Assembly: GCA_028868375.1 (NCBI GenBank)
Contig: JAGWUP010000016.1
Location: 1 to 49,973, forward strand
Direction: 5' to 3'
Origin: Elusimicrobiota bacterium
GTDB lineage: Bacteria > Elusimicrobiota > Elusimicrobia > UBA1565 > UBA9628
Length of the DNA stretch: 49,973 nt
Position numbers and translations under genes: made by a program. Numbering within the stretch: the stretch's first letter is position 1; every line of letters begins with the position of its first letter. The notes beneath the pieces are model-generated. The model searched no databases. It was not told the DNA's origin and saw only the letters and a list, made by a program, of their open reading frames with translations. Below, in pieces: positions 34,365-42,529 of the stretch.

Positions 34365-35198
34365 TCAAAGGGCCCAGGGACTGGAGCCCGCGGCCAGGCG
34401 GCTTTTCTTGCAGACCTGCACGAACTCGGCTCCGAAAAGCAATATCTGCGTGGAGACGTGTATCCAGACCAGCAGGGCCACCAGGGAGCCGGCGGCTCCG
34501 TAGCTGGAATGAGCGGCCACGCGATTGAGGTAGAAGCCGAGCAGAGCCTGGCAGACGGTGAACAGCGAGGCCGTAAACAGCGCCCCCGCCCAGACGTCCT
34601 CCCAAGGCACAGGCACGTCGGGCAGGACCTTGAAGAGGACGGCGAACAGGCCGGTCTGCGCGAGGACGACCAACAGGGAGCTGGCCGCCCGGAAACGGTC
34701 CAAGCCCGCCACCCAAGCGCTGACGGCCGGGCCGGCCAGCACGACCAGCGGCACGCAGGCCACCAAGAGCAGCGAGAAGAGCCTCCTCTTTAAATAGCGC
34801 AGAAACCAGCCCTGCCGGCGCGCGGGGGCCTCCCAAATATGATCGAAGGCGTTCTGCAGATGCGCGAAAAGGGTGGAGGCGCCGTAGACCAGGGTCGCCA
34901 GGCTGACCGCCGTCGCCCAGCCCCCGTGGCGCATGCGGACGGCGCTCTCGACGATCGGGCGGACGGCGTCAGTGCCGCGGGGGCCTACGACCGTGCCGAC
35001 CAGGGCCAGCATCAGGCGGCGTCCTTGCCGCGCTCCGTGCCTGAGGCTGGAGACGGCCACGCCGAGCATCACCAGGGGGGCCAGGGAGAAGACGCTGTAA
35101 TAGGCCAGCGCGGCGGCCATGACGTCGGCCCGGTCGCGGCGCCATTTGAGCGCGGCTTCCCGCGTCAGCTTGGCCAGCGGCGACAGCCATTCCGGCAC
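34365..35198 (-). CDS. YihY/BrkB family membrane protein
   Basis: The 277-aa protein has about six hydrophobic segments and family features: an N-terminal ADVMAAALAYYSVFSLAPLVML, a middle LVYGASTLFAHLQNAFDHIWE, and a late AAGSLVALLVWIHVSTQILLFGAEF. These inner-membrane proteins were once mistaken for RNase BN, and their function is unresolved. The start is GTG 35198. It lies 15 nt after a 55-aa gene in the operon mgtA-PTS IIA-small-yihY. Confidence 0.92.
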   Translation of the reverse strand: MPEWLSPLAKLTREAALKWRRDRADVMAAALAYYSVFSLAPLVMLGVAVSSLRHGARQGRRLMLALVGTVVGPRGTDAVRPIVESAVRMRHGGWATAVSLATLVYGASTLFAHLQNAFDHIWEAPARRQGWFLRYLKRRLFSLLLVACVPLVVLAGPAVSAWVAGLDRFRAASSLLVVLAQTGLFAVLFKVLPDVPVPWEDVWAGALFTASLFTVCQALLGFYLNRVAAHSSYGAAGSLVALLVWIHVSTQILLFGAEFVQVCKKSRLAAGSSPWAL

Positions 35199-35213
35199 GA
35201 TGATCGCCGGCGG

Positions 35214-35381
35214 CTAGGAGAGCTTGGCCAGCAGGGCCGCCAAGGACTTTTCCTGCTCCTTGAGCCGATCCTTGAACGCCGGCTCCTCGGCGTGATAAAC
35301 CTCCTGGCGCAGGGTGCCCATCCGCTCCTCGAGCACCTCGCGCAGCAGCTCCCGCTCCGAATCGCTCAGTGAGATGTCCAT
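35214..35381 (-). CDS. Small acidic helical protein, 55 aa
   Basis: The frame gives MDISLSDSERELLREVLEER and then MGTLRQEVYHAEEPAFKDRL, ending KEQEKSLAALLAKLS. It is strongly helical and charged, in operon position between the PTS IIA-like gene (17-nt gap) and the yihY gene (15-nt gap). The ATG has AGAGGGG about 11 nt upstream, a little far. Small proteins of this look often occur beside membrane transporters, but I cannot name a family. Confidence 0.7.
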   Translation of the reverse strand: MDISLSDSERELLREVLEERMGTLRQEVYHAEEPAFKDRLKEQEKSLAALLAKLS

Positions 35382-35398
35382 AGTCGTGTCAACCCCCT

Positions 35399-36172
35399 CT
35401 ACAGCTTCAACGCCAGGAATTCATAAAGAACTCGGTTCGGCGCGAACGTCGCGGCGCTGCGATAGATCAGGCGCCAGCCGGCGCGCTCGAAGCTCAGCCT
35501 CTGCTTGACGATCGCCGGCAGTTCGGCGTCCTTTTCCAGCGCCTCGACCAGCTCGGGGCTCTGGGCCAGGGCCAGCAGCTTGTCGTCCCAGCCGACCAAT
35601 GTCAACGAAACGATCTGCCCCGGCGCCCCGGCCATGGGCGCTCCGTCGGCCACCGCGGTCTTGGCCTCCAGCCGGATCATGCGGGCCCTGGCCTCGGGAG
35701 CTCCGGCCTCCACCGCGGCGGTCACCCAGTCGAGCAGCTGGTCGCGGACATCGGAGAGGTCGTCCGCGGTGGCGATCGACTGGATGCCGCCCTGCTTCTG
35801 CACCGCCGCCGCCAGTTGGGAGACTTCCTTTAAATATGTTCCCTTTTGCGCGTCCGGGATGTAGTACATGACCACCAGATGCACCTTGCCGGCGTCGCGC
35901 GCGCCGTAGTCGATGCCGACCGGCGTCCAGCCGACGGCGCAGAGCAGCTCCCCGGCCCCGGAAGCCCGGACATGCGGACAGGCCACGCCCAGGCCGATGC
36001 CGGTGTTGAGCGCGGCCTCCCTGGCCAAGACGGCCTCGCCCAAGTCCGGGCTGCCGGCCAAGTCCGGGACGGCCTCGATGAGGTGCGCCAGATACTCCAG
36101 GGAGCGCCTCTTGTCCGCCTCCGGCAGCTCGATGAGCCGCCCTTCCCGCAGCGCCGTCAGCAGGGCCTTCAC
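35399..36172 (-). CDS. PTS IIA-like protein (fructose/nitrogen type)
   Basis: The 257-aa protein has an EIIA domain (residues 1-150) with the phospho-His in GVACPHVRASG, then about 100 residues of unassigned C-terminal domain (QIVSLTLVGWDDKLLALAQ ... LIYRSAATFAPNRV). The start is GTG 36172, overlapping the mgtA stop (GTGA), with GGAGG upstream. No PTS permease is near, so it is probably a regulatory EIIA (PtsN-like), perhaps modulating the Mg2+ or K+ transport genes around it. EIIANtr is known to regulate K+ transport in E. coli; a role with MgtA is inference. Confidence 0.87.
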   Translation of the reverse strand: MKALLTALREGRLIELPEADKRRSLEYLAHLIEAVPDLAGSPDLGEAVLAREAALNTGIGLGVACPHVRASGAGELLCAVGWTPVGIDYGARDAGKVHLVVMYYIPDAQKGTYLKEVSQLAAAVQKQGGIQSIATADDLSDVRDQLLDWVTAAVEAGAPEARARMIRLEAKTAVADGAPMAGAPGQIVSLTLVGWDDKLLALAQSPELVEALEKDAELPAIVKQRLSFERAGWRLIYRSAATFAPNRVLYEFLALKL

Positions 36173-38817
36173 GCGGCCTCCGCGCGCATGAAGAAGCGCC
36201 TTTTGACCAGATGGGCCAGGCTCATGTACGCCAGCAGGGTCGCCGCCAGCCACGGCCAATACTGCCAGGGCAGGGGCACCAAGCCCAAGCGCGAGGAGGC
36301 CGCCGGCAAGTACGGCAGCGCCGCCGCCGCGGCCATCGCCAGGCAGGTCGTCGCGATCAGCGGCCAGGAGGCGCGGCTCTGGAAAAACGGCAGCCGGCGG
36401 GTGCGGATGACGTGCACGACCAGGGCCTGGGTCATCAGGGACTCGACGAACCAGCCGGAGTGAAACAGCGCCGCCAGATGGGCGCGCTCGGCCGGCCCGA
36501 CGCGGGAGAAGGCGGCGCAGCCGAACCACCAGAGCAGCAGGCCGAAGGTCGTGTAATCGAACAGGGAGCTGACCGGCCCCAGCCGGTTCATGAAGCTGCG
36601 AACGCCCCGTATGTCCCAGCGCTGCGGGGAGCGCAGATCCTCCTCGTCGACGGAATCGAGCGGGATGCCGACCTGCGAGAAATCGTAGAGAAGGTTGTTG
36701 AGCAGCACCTGGACCGGCGTCATCGGCAGGAAGGGCAAGAGCAGGGAGGCTCCCACGACGCTGAACATGTTGCCGAAGTTCGAGGACGCCCCCATGCGGA
36801 TGTACTTGACGATGTTGGCGAAGACCTTGCGCCCCTCGATGATGCCGTCCTCCAGCACGATCAGGCTTTTCTCCAGCAGGACGATGTCGGCGGCCTCCTT
36901 GGCCACGTCGACGGCGGAATCGACCGAGATGCCGACGTCCGCGGCCTTGAGCGCGGGGGCGTCGTTGATGCCGTCGCCCAAGAACCCGACGACGTGGCCG
37001 GCGCGCTGCAGCGCGCGGATGATGTCCTCCTTTTGGCTGGGCGACAGCCGCGCCAGCACCGTCGCCTCGCCGGCGGCGCGCGCCAATTCCTCAGCCGAGA
37101 GGCCGCGCAGGCGATCGCCCGTGACGACCACGCCGGGGTCCAGACCGACCTCCCTGCAGATCTTCTGGGTCACCAGCTCGTTGTCGCCGGTCAAGATCTT
37201 CGTGGCCACGCCGGCCTGGCGCAGGGCGGAGAGCGCCAGCGCGGCGGACTCCTTGGGGGGATCGAAGAAGGCGATGTAGCCGAGTAGAATCAGGTCGCTC
37301 TCGTCCGCGGTCGAGAACACCTCCTGCGTGCGCGGGAACTCCCGGTAGGCGATCGCCAGCACCCGGTAGCCTTGCCGGCTTAATTCCTCGTATTCCTCCA
37401 GCACGTCGCGCTTGAGCATGTCGATGAAGGGGTGTATCTCCTCGTCGACCTGGTAGCGCGTGGCCGCCGCGAAGATCTCCTCCACCGCCCCCTTGCAGAT
37501 GAGGACGTGGTCTCCCTCGTAGTCGATGACCACCGACATGCGGCGGCGCTGGAAATCGAAGGGGATCTCGTCGACCTTGCGGCAGGTCCGCTCCACGTCC
37601 AGATCGGAGTGGGAGAGTATGGCCTTGTCGAGCAGGTTGCGCAAGCCGGTCTGGTAATAGCTGTTCATGTAGGCGTAGCGCAAAACGTCCTCGCTGGGGC
37701 GGCTGGTCACGTCCACGTGCCGCTCCAGGACGATCCTGTCCTGGGTCAGGGTTCCCGTCTTGTCGGTGCACAGGATGTTCGTAGCGCCCAGGTTCTGGAT
37801 CGAGTTGAGCCGCTTGACGATGACCTTCTTGCGCGACATCGACAGGGCGCCCTTGGAGAGGTTGACGGTCACGATCATCGGCAGCATCTCCGGCGTCAGC
37901 CCCACCGCGACGGCCAGGCCGAAGAGCAGGGCCTGGCCCCAGTCGCCCTTCGTCAAGCCGATGATGAGGAACACCGCCGCCACCATGACGACCATGTACT
38001 TGATCATCAGCCAGGTGAAGGCCTCGATGCCCCGGTCGAAATCCGTGGCGACGCGGCGCGAGGACAACTTCTGCGTGATCGCCCCGAAATAGGTGGAGGC
38101 CCCCGTGTTGACCGCCACGCCGCGCGCGGAGCCGGAGAGCACGTTGCTGCCCAAGAACGCCACGTTGGTCAATTCGACGGCGCTCTTGTGCGCCGTCTCG
38201 CAGGGGGCGGCGCCCTTCTCCACGGGCATCGACTCGCCGGTCAGCGCCGACTGGCTGACGAAGAAATCCTTGGCCGCGACGAGCCTGAGATCGGCCGGCA
38301 CGATCGAGCCCGCCGTCAGGACGACGACGTCGCCGGGACAGAGCTCGGAGAGCGGGACGTCGATCTCCTTGCCGTCGCGCAGGACGGTGCTGGTGGTCGT
38401 GACCATCGCCATCAGCTTCTCCACCGCGCGGCCGGAGCGCGCCTCCTGGACGTAGCCCAGGACCACGCTCAGCACGACCATGGCCCCGACGATGGCCGCG
38501 GCATCCGTGTCGCCCATGGCCCAGGAGACCCCGGCGATGACGAGGAGCTGGATGACCAGCGGGTTTTTGACGCGATGGAGCAGGTCCCACAGCAGGCCCT
38601 CGCGCCGCGACGGCCTGATCTCGTTGGGCCCCCAGCGCTCCAGCCGCCGCGCGGCCTCCTCGGCGCTCAAGCCGCGCTCCGCCGAGCAGCCCAGCCTCGC
38701 CAGGACCTGCTCGGCGGGCAGCGACGCCAGCTCCAGCAGGCGTTTCTCGCCGGCCGCCGCGGAGGGCTGCGGGACCTCGAGGGACGACGCCGACACGGCG
38801 GAAGCGGCCGCGGCCAT
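36169..38817 (-). CDS. mgtA: Magnesium-transporting P-type ATPase
   Basis: This 882-aa inner-membrane pump has an actuator domain (LTGESMPVEKG), the phosphorylation site NILCTDKTGTLTQD and the hinge GDGINDAPALKAADVGI. The MgtA/MgtB family traits are clear in SSNFGNMFSVVGASLLLPF and LLYDFSQVGIPLDSVD. It imports Mg2+. I place the start at ATG 38817: TTGACA, 17 bp, TACCAT end 7 nt upstream. The longer TTG frame at 38880 runs through the promoter. The first 35 residues are Ala/Ser-rich. No long mgtL-like leader with Pro codons is possible if the transcript is leaderless. It heads the operon with PTS IIA, a 55-aa gene and yihY. Confidence 0.95.
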   Translation of the reverse strand: MAAAASAVSASSLEVPQPSAAAGEKRLLELASLPAEQVLARLGCSAERGLSAEEAARRLERWGPNEIRPSRREGLLWDLLHRVKNPLVIQLLVIAGVSWAMGDTDAAAIVGAMVVLSVVLGYVQEARSGRAVEKLMAMVTTTSTVLRDGKEIDVPLSELCPGDVVVLTAGSIVPADLRLVAAKDFFVSQSALTGESMPVEKGAAPCETAHKSAVELTNVAFLGSNVLSGSARGVAVNTGASTYFGAITQKLSSRRVATDFDRGIEAFTWLMIKYMVVMVAAVFLIIGLTKGDWGQALLFGLAVAVGLTPEMLPMIVTVNLSKGALSMSRKKVIVKRLNSIQNLGATNILCTDKTGTLTQDRIVLERHVDVTSRPSEDVLRYAYMNSYYQTGLRNLLDKAILSHSDLDVERTCRKVDEIPFDFQRRRMSVVIDYEGDHVLICKGAVEEIFAAATRYQVDEEIHPFIDMLKRDVLEEYEELSRQGYRVLAIAYREFPRTQEVFSTADESDLILLGYIAFFDPPKESAALALSALRQAGVATKILTGDNELVTQKICREVGLDPGVVVTGDRLRGLSAEELARAAGEATVLARLSPSQKEDIIRALQRAGHVVGFLGDGINDAPALKAADVGISVDSAVDVAKEAADIVLLEKSLIVLEDGIIEGRKVFANIVKYIRMGASSNFGNMFSVVGASLLLPFLPMTPVQVLLNNLLYDFSQVGIPLDSVDEEDLRSPQRWDIRGVRSFMNRLGPVSSLFDYTTFGLLLWWFGCAAFSRVGPAERAHLAALFHSGWFVESLMTQALVVHVIRTRRLPFFQSRASWPLIATTCLAMAAAAALPYLPAASSRLGLVPLPWQYWPWLAATLLAYMSLAHLVKRRFFMRAEAA

Positions 38818-38824
38818 GGGGAAG

Positions 38825-38853
38825 ATGGTATTCGGGTTGCTTGAGGCTGTCAA
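38825..38853 (-). promoter_or_regulatory. mgtA promoter, predicted leaderless
   Basis: Minus strand TTGACA (38853-38848), 17 bp, TACCAT (38830-38825), ending 7 nt before ATG 38817. This is one of the best promoter matches in the window. Confidence 0.8.
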
Positions 38854-39000
38854 GGACGCCGGTATTTCAGAAATCCTCAACTAAGAAGCTCTCCGGCCTC
38901 GTCGACTTCCCACCAGTGGCGTGAAAGTATGGCAACCCGACTGAAGCAGACCGGCGGCGAGGCCTAGGATTGGGGAATTACGTCGGGCAACGACACTTGG

Positions 39001-39006
39001 TACAAT
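39001..39006 (+). promoter_or_regulatory. -10 box of the cell-wall recycling operon
   Basis: TACAAT predicts a transcript start near 39013, 2 nt before ATG 39015. No clear -35 is seen. Confidence 0.5.
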
Positions 39007-39014
39007 GAGATCGG

Positions 39015-40382
39015 ATGGGGCGCTCCGCGGAGAAGCTGCACTTCGTCGGCGTGGCCGGCAACGGCATGAGCGCCTTGGCGCAATTGCGCGCCTGGGAGGG
39101 CTGCACCGTGTCCGGCTCCGACCGCTTGGCCGACCGAGGCAGCCTCGGGCAGGCCGGGCAGCGGCTGAGCGCGGCGGGCGTGTCGATCCTGCCCCAGGAC
39201 GGCTCCGGCGTCTCCTCCGCCACCGCGCGGGTCGTCGTCTCGAGCGCGATCGAGGAGGGCAACCCGGACCTGCTGCGGGCCGCGGCCCTGGGCGTGCCCC
39301 TCGTCCACCGCGCCGACGAGCTCGCTTCCTTCGCCTCGGCGCGCAAGACGGTCGCCGTGGCCGGCACCAGCGGCAAGTCCACGGTCACCGCCATGCTCTT
39401 TCACATCCTCTCGCGCGCCAAGCGCGAGCCTTCCGTGGCGGCGGGAGCCGCGCTGACCTCATTGCGGCGCGAAGGCTTGCTGGGCAACGCTTGGCTGGGC
39501 AAGTCGGAGCTGCTGGTCCTGGAGGCCGACGAGAGCGACGGCTCCATCGGGCGCTACCATCCCTTCATCGGCCTGCTGCTCAACCTCAGCAAGGATCACA
39601 AGGAGCTGGGCGAGCTCATGGCCTTGTTCTCCGGCTTCAAGGCCGCCAGCGAGAGCTTCATCGTCAGCGCCGACGCCCCCGGCTTGGACGAGCTGCGGCC
39701 GGGGGCCATGACCTACGGTTTTCGCGCCGGGGAGCTGCGGGGGCGCGCACTTTCGCTTGGAACCGAGGGCAGCCGCTTCGAGGTCGAGGGAGTCGAGTTC
39801 CGCCTGCCGCTGGTCGGAGCCCACAACGCGGACAACGCCCTGGCGGCCGTCGCCGCCGCGACCCGCCTCGGCGTCGGTTTGGCCCAGGCGGCAGAGGCCC
39901 TGGCCGGCTTCCGCGGCGTCCATCGCCGCTTCGAGCGCGTCGGCCAAGCCGGCGGGGTGGAGGTCGTCGATGACTTCGCCCACAATCCGGAGAAGGTCCG
40001 CGCCGCCCTGGCCGCGGCGCATCTGCGCGCGCGCCGCGTCCTCGCGGTCTTCCAGCTCCACGGCTTCGCCCCCGCGCGCTTCCTTAAAAAGGAATTCATC
40101 GCGGCCTTCCTGCAAGCCTTGGGGCCGGAGGACGTCCTCTGGCTGCCGGACATCTACTACGCGGGAGGAACGGCGGCCAAGGACGTGTCGGCCCGGGACT
40201 ACGCCGAAGCCTTGCTGGCGGCCGGCAAGAACGCGCGCCATGCCCCCGAGCGCTCCGCCTTGCCGCTTGAGATCGCCGCCTCAGCCAAGGCCGGCGACCT
40301 GGTGCTGATCATGGGCGCGCGCGACCCCTCCCTGCCGGAGCTGGCGGCGGAGGTCCTGGCCGCATTGAGACGCCGATTTTGA
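39015..40382 (+). CDS. mpl: Mpl/MurC-like UDP-N-acetylmuramate ligase
   Basis: The 455-aa Mur ligase has the N-terminal GVAGNGMSALAQL domain, the ATP loop VAVAGTSGKSTVTAM, the acidic motif LEADESDGS, a LNLSKDHKELGELM segment in place of the usual NxxDHLD, and the C-terminal VVDDFAHNPEKVRAAL. It is closer to Mpl or MurC-like ligases than to MurD/E/F. Its operon partners make UDP-MurNAc from recycled sugar, so the likely job is to attach a recovered peptide (or L-Ala) to UDP-MurNAc. MurC itself is not excluded. The gene is followed after 14 nt by the kinase fusion. Confidence 0.85.
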   Translation: MGRSAEKLHFVGVAGNGMSALAQLRAWEGCTVSGSDRLADRGSLGQAGQRLSAAGVSILPQDGSGVSSATARVVVSSAIEEGNPDLLRAAALGVPLVHRADELASFASARKTVAVAGTSGKSTVTAMLFHILSRAKREPSVAAGAALTSLRREGLLGNAWLGKSELLVLEADESDGSIGRYHPFIGLLLNLSKDHKELGELMALFSGFKAASESFIVSADAPGLDELRPGAMTYGFRAGELRGRALSLGTEGSRFEVEGVEFRLPLVGAHNADNALAAVAAATRLGVGLAQAAEALAGFRGVHRRFERVGQAGGVEVVDDFAHNPEKVRAALAAAHLRARRVLAVFQLHGFAPARFLKKEFIAAFLQALGPEDVLWLPDIYYAGGTAAKDVSARDYAEALLAAGKNARHAPERSALPLEIAASAKAGDLVLIMGARDPSLPELAAEVLAALRRRF

Positions 40383-40388
40383 TACAGT
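40383..40388 (+). promoter_or_regulatory. -10-like box before the kinase-RapZ fusion
   Basis: TACAGT follows the mpl stop directly and ends 8 nt before ATG 40397, giving a 2-nt leader if used. The gene may have its own start as well as operon read-through. Confidence 0.4.
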
Positions 40389-40396
40389 AGCGCCCG

Positions 40397-41821
40397 ATGC
40401 CAGAGCGGCTGCGCGCGTTGTTTCGCCGGACCTTCGGGGAATCCGCGGATTCCGTCGTTCCCCTGAAGGCAGACGGCTCCACGCGCTCCCTCTATCGCCT
40501 CAACGCCGGACGCCGCTCCGTGATCGGAGCGGTGGCGCCGGACCGCCGCGAGAACGAGGCCTTCCTCGCCTTCTCCCGCCATTTTCGCTCCTGCGAGCTG
40601 CCGGTGCCGCTCATCTACGCCGAGGACCTGGACGCCGGAATCTATCTGGAGGAGGACCTCGGAGCGACCAACCTCTTCCAGCTCCTCGAGGCGCGGCGGG
40701 GGCCGGAGGATTTTCCGCCGGAGGCCGTCGCCGTCTACGAGAAGACGGTCGAGCTGCTTGCGCGCTTCCAGATCGACGCCGGCAAGACCCTGGACTACTC
40801 CCAATGCTATCCCCGCGCCAGCTTCGACAGGCAGTCGATGCTGTGGGACTTGAACTACTTCAAGTACTACTTCCTGCGGCTGGCGGCCGTGCCCTTCGAC
40901 GAGCAGGCCCTGGAGGACGACTTCGAGCGCTTGACCGAGCTGCTGCTGGCCGCCCCCCGGGATTTTTTCCTCTACCGGGATTTCCAGTCGCGAAACGTGA
41001 TGGTCCGCGACGGAGAGCCGTGGTTTATCGACTACCAGGGCGGCCGGCGCGGGGCGCTGCAGTACGACATCGCCTCCCTGCTCTACGACGCCAAGGCGGA
41101 CCTGCCGACGGCGCTGCGCGACAAGCTTCTGGAGCGCTATCTCGACGCCGCTGGCGAGCGCGCCGCCATCGACCGGGCCCGCTTCCTCGAGCTGTTTCCG
41201 GGCTTCGTCTACATCCGCATCATGCAGGCGCTGGGGGCCTACGGCCTGCGCGGCTTCTACGAGCGCAAGGCCCATTTCCTGCAGAGCATCCCCTACGCGG
41301 TGCGCAACATCGAGCATCTGCTGCGCACGACGGAGCTCCCGATCAAGGTCCCCGCCCTGATGGGCGTCTTCAGGAGCTTGGTGGGCTCCTCGACGCTGCG
41401 GCAATACGGGCAGGCCTCGCTGCCGCTGACGGTGCGCATCCAGAGCTTCTCCTTCAAGCAGGGCGCGCCGATCGACGAAAAGGGCCACGGGGGCGGCTTC
41501 GTCTTCGATTGCCGCGGGTTGCCCAACCCTGGACGGGAGGCGCGCTTCGCCGACTCCTTCGGCACCGACGCGGACGTCGTCGAGTTCCTGGAGCGGGAGC
41601 CCCCGGTCCGCCACTTCCTAGACCACGTCTTCGCCTTGGTCGACCAGTCGGTCGAGAACTACCAAAGCCGGAACTTCACCGACCTCCTCGTCTCCTTCGG
41701 CTGCACCGGCGGCCGGCACCGCTCCGTCTACTGCGCCGAGCGCCTGGCGCGGCACCTGCGCAAGCGCTACAAGCTGACGGTCTCCGTCAACCATCTCTGC
41801 GGCGACCCGCGCCCGGCATGA
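40397..41821 (+). CDS. Fusion of AmgK-like sugar kinase and RapZ C-terminal domain
   Basis: The 474-aa protein joins an aminoglycoside-phosphotransferase-type kinase (residues 1-330) to a RapZ C-terminal domain (about 350-474). The kinase has the catalytic loop FLYRDFQSRNVMV, with Tyr in place of the usual His, and the Mg-binding FIDYQGGRRGALQYDIASLLYD, like AmgK, the anomeric MurNAc/GlcNAc kinase. The RapZ part shows IQSFSFKQGAPIDEKG, VFDCRGLPNP and FGCTGGRHRSVYCAERLA, matching the part of E. coli RapZ that senses glucosamine-6-phosphate and binds small RNA. RapZ's own N-terminal P-loop domain is absent. The stop overlaps the start of the MurU-like gene (ATGA). Confidence 0.92.
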   Translation: MPERLRALFRRTFGESADSVVPLKADGSTRSLYRLNAGRRSVIGAVAPDRRENEAFLAFSRHFRSCELPVPLIYAEDLDAGIYLEEDLGATNLFQLLEARRGPEDFPPEAVAVYEKTVELLARFQIDAGKTLDYSQCYPRASFDRQSMLWDLNYFKYYFLRLAAVPFDEQALEDDFERLTELLLAAPRDFFLYRDFQSRNVMVRDGEPWFIDYQGGRRGALQYDIASLLYDAKADLPTALRDKLLERYLDAAGERAAIDRARFLELFPGFVYIRIMQALGAYGLRGFYERKAHFLQSIPYAVRNIEHLLRTTELPIKVPALMGVFRSLVGSSTLRQYGQASLPLTVRIQSFSFKQGAPIDEKGHGGGFVFDCRGLPNPGREARFADSFGTDADVVEFLEREPPVRHFLDHVFALVDQSVENYQSRNFTDLLVSFGCTGGRHRSVYCAERLARHLRKRYKLTVSVNHLCGDPRPA

Positions 41822-42510
41822 GGGCCATGCTCCTCGCGGCCGGCTTGGGCAGCCGGCTTAAGCCGCTGACCGATTCCGTCCCTAAGGCCTTGCTCGAGGT
41901 CGACGGCGTCCCGATGCTCGAGCGCGTCGCCCTCCGGCTGCGGGAGGCCGGCGCGCGAGAGCTCATCGTCAACGCCCACCATCACGCCGAGCGGGTGGCC
42001 GCGTTCGCGAAAGCCATGGGTCAGCGGCTCGGGCTGCGCGTGGAGGTTTCTTTAGAGGAGGAGCTGCTCGGCACCGGCGGCGGGCTTAAGAAGGCCGCCT
42101 GGTTTTTCTCCGGCGGCGGGCCCTTCCTCGTGCATAACGCCGACGTGCTCTCCTCCATCGACCTGCGGCGCCTCTATGAGACCCAGGCCTCCAGCCAAAG
42201 CCTGGCCACGCTGGCCGTCATGGACCGGCCGACCAAGCGCAAGCTGGAGTTCTCGGCAGCGGGCCGACTGCTGGGCCGCGCCCAAGCTCTCCCGACGCCC
42301 GGCGCCGCGGCCTTGGGATTCTCGGGAGTCTGCTCTGCCAGCCCGGCGCTATTGGACCGGCTGACCGAGGAAGGCGCCTTCTCCCTCATCGACGCTTTCC
42401 TACGGCTGGCCGGCGAGGGCGCCGACCTCCGGGCGTTTCGCTGCGACGGCTCGGAGTGGACCGACATCGGCGAGCCCTCACGCCTCGCCAAACTGAAAAA
42501 CAAGGCCTGA
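41818..42510 (+). CDS. murU: MurU-like sugar-1-phosphate nucleotidyltransferase
   Basis: The 230-aa protein has the nucleotidyltransferase signature MLLAAGLGSRLKPLTDSVPK ALLEVDG, the metal-site Asp in LVHNADVLSSI and the late WTDIGEPSRL. It fits MurU, which makes UDP-MurNAc from MurNAc-1-phosphate and UTP in the recycling bypass, as expected beside an AmgK-like kinase and Mpl. Other mannose- or glucose-1-phosphate transferases are possible. The start overlaps the kinase stop by ATGA. The last codons (AAA CTG AAA AAC AAG GCC TGA) come from a dispersed repeat, so the C-terminus LKNKA is repeat-derived. Confidence 0.9.
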   Translation: MRAMLLAAGLGSRLKPLTDSVPKALLEVDGVPMLERVALRLREAGARELIVNAHHHAERVAAFAKAMGQRLGLRVEVSLEEELLGTGGGLKKAAWFFSGGGPFLVHNADVLSSIDLRRLYETQASSQSLATLAVMDRPTKRKLEFSAAGRLLGRAQALPTPGAAALGFSGVCSASPALLDRLTEEGAFSLIDAFLRLAGEGADLRAFRCDGSEWTDIGEPSRLAKLKNKA

Positions 42511-42521
42511 CCCTACTTTTC
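42491..42521 (+). repeat. Dispersed GGCCTGACCCTAC element, copy 3
   Basis: The bases from AACTGAAAAACAAGG to CCCTACTTTTC repeat the copies at 4546 and 13839. Here the element encodes the last five residues and the stop of the MurU-like protein and leads to the next start at 42530. Confidence 0.85.
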
Positions 42522-42529
42522 TACTTTGC

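Noticed and set aside
38818-38880. TTG 38880 as the mgtA start
   Set aside because: The region contains a consensus promoter ending next to ATG 38817, and the extra residues do not resemble MgtA.
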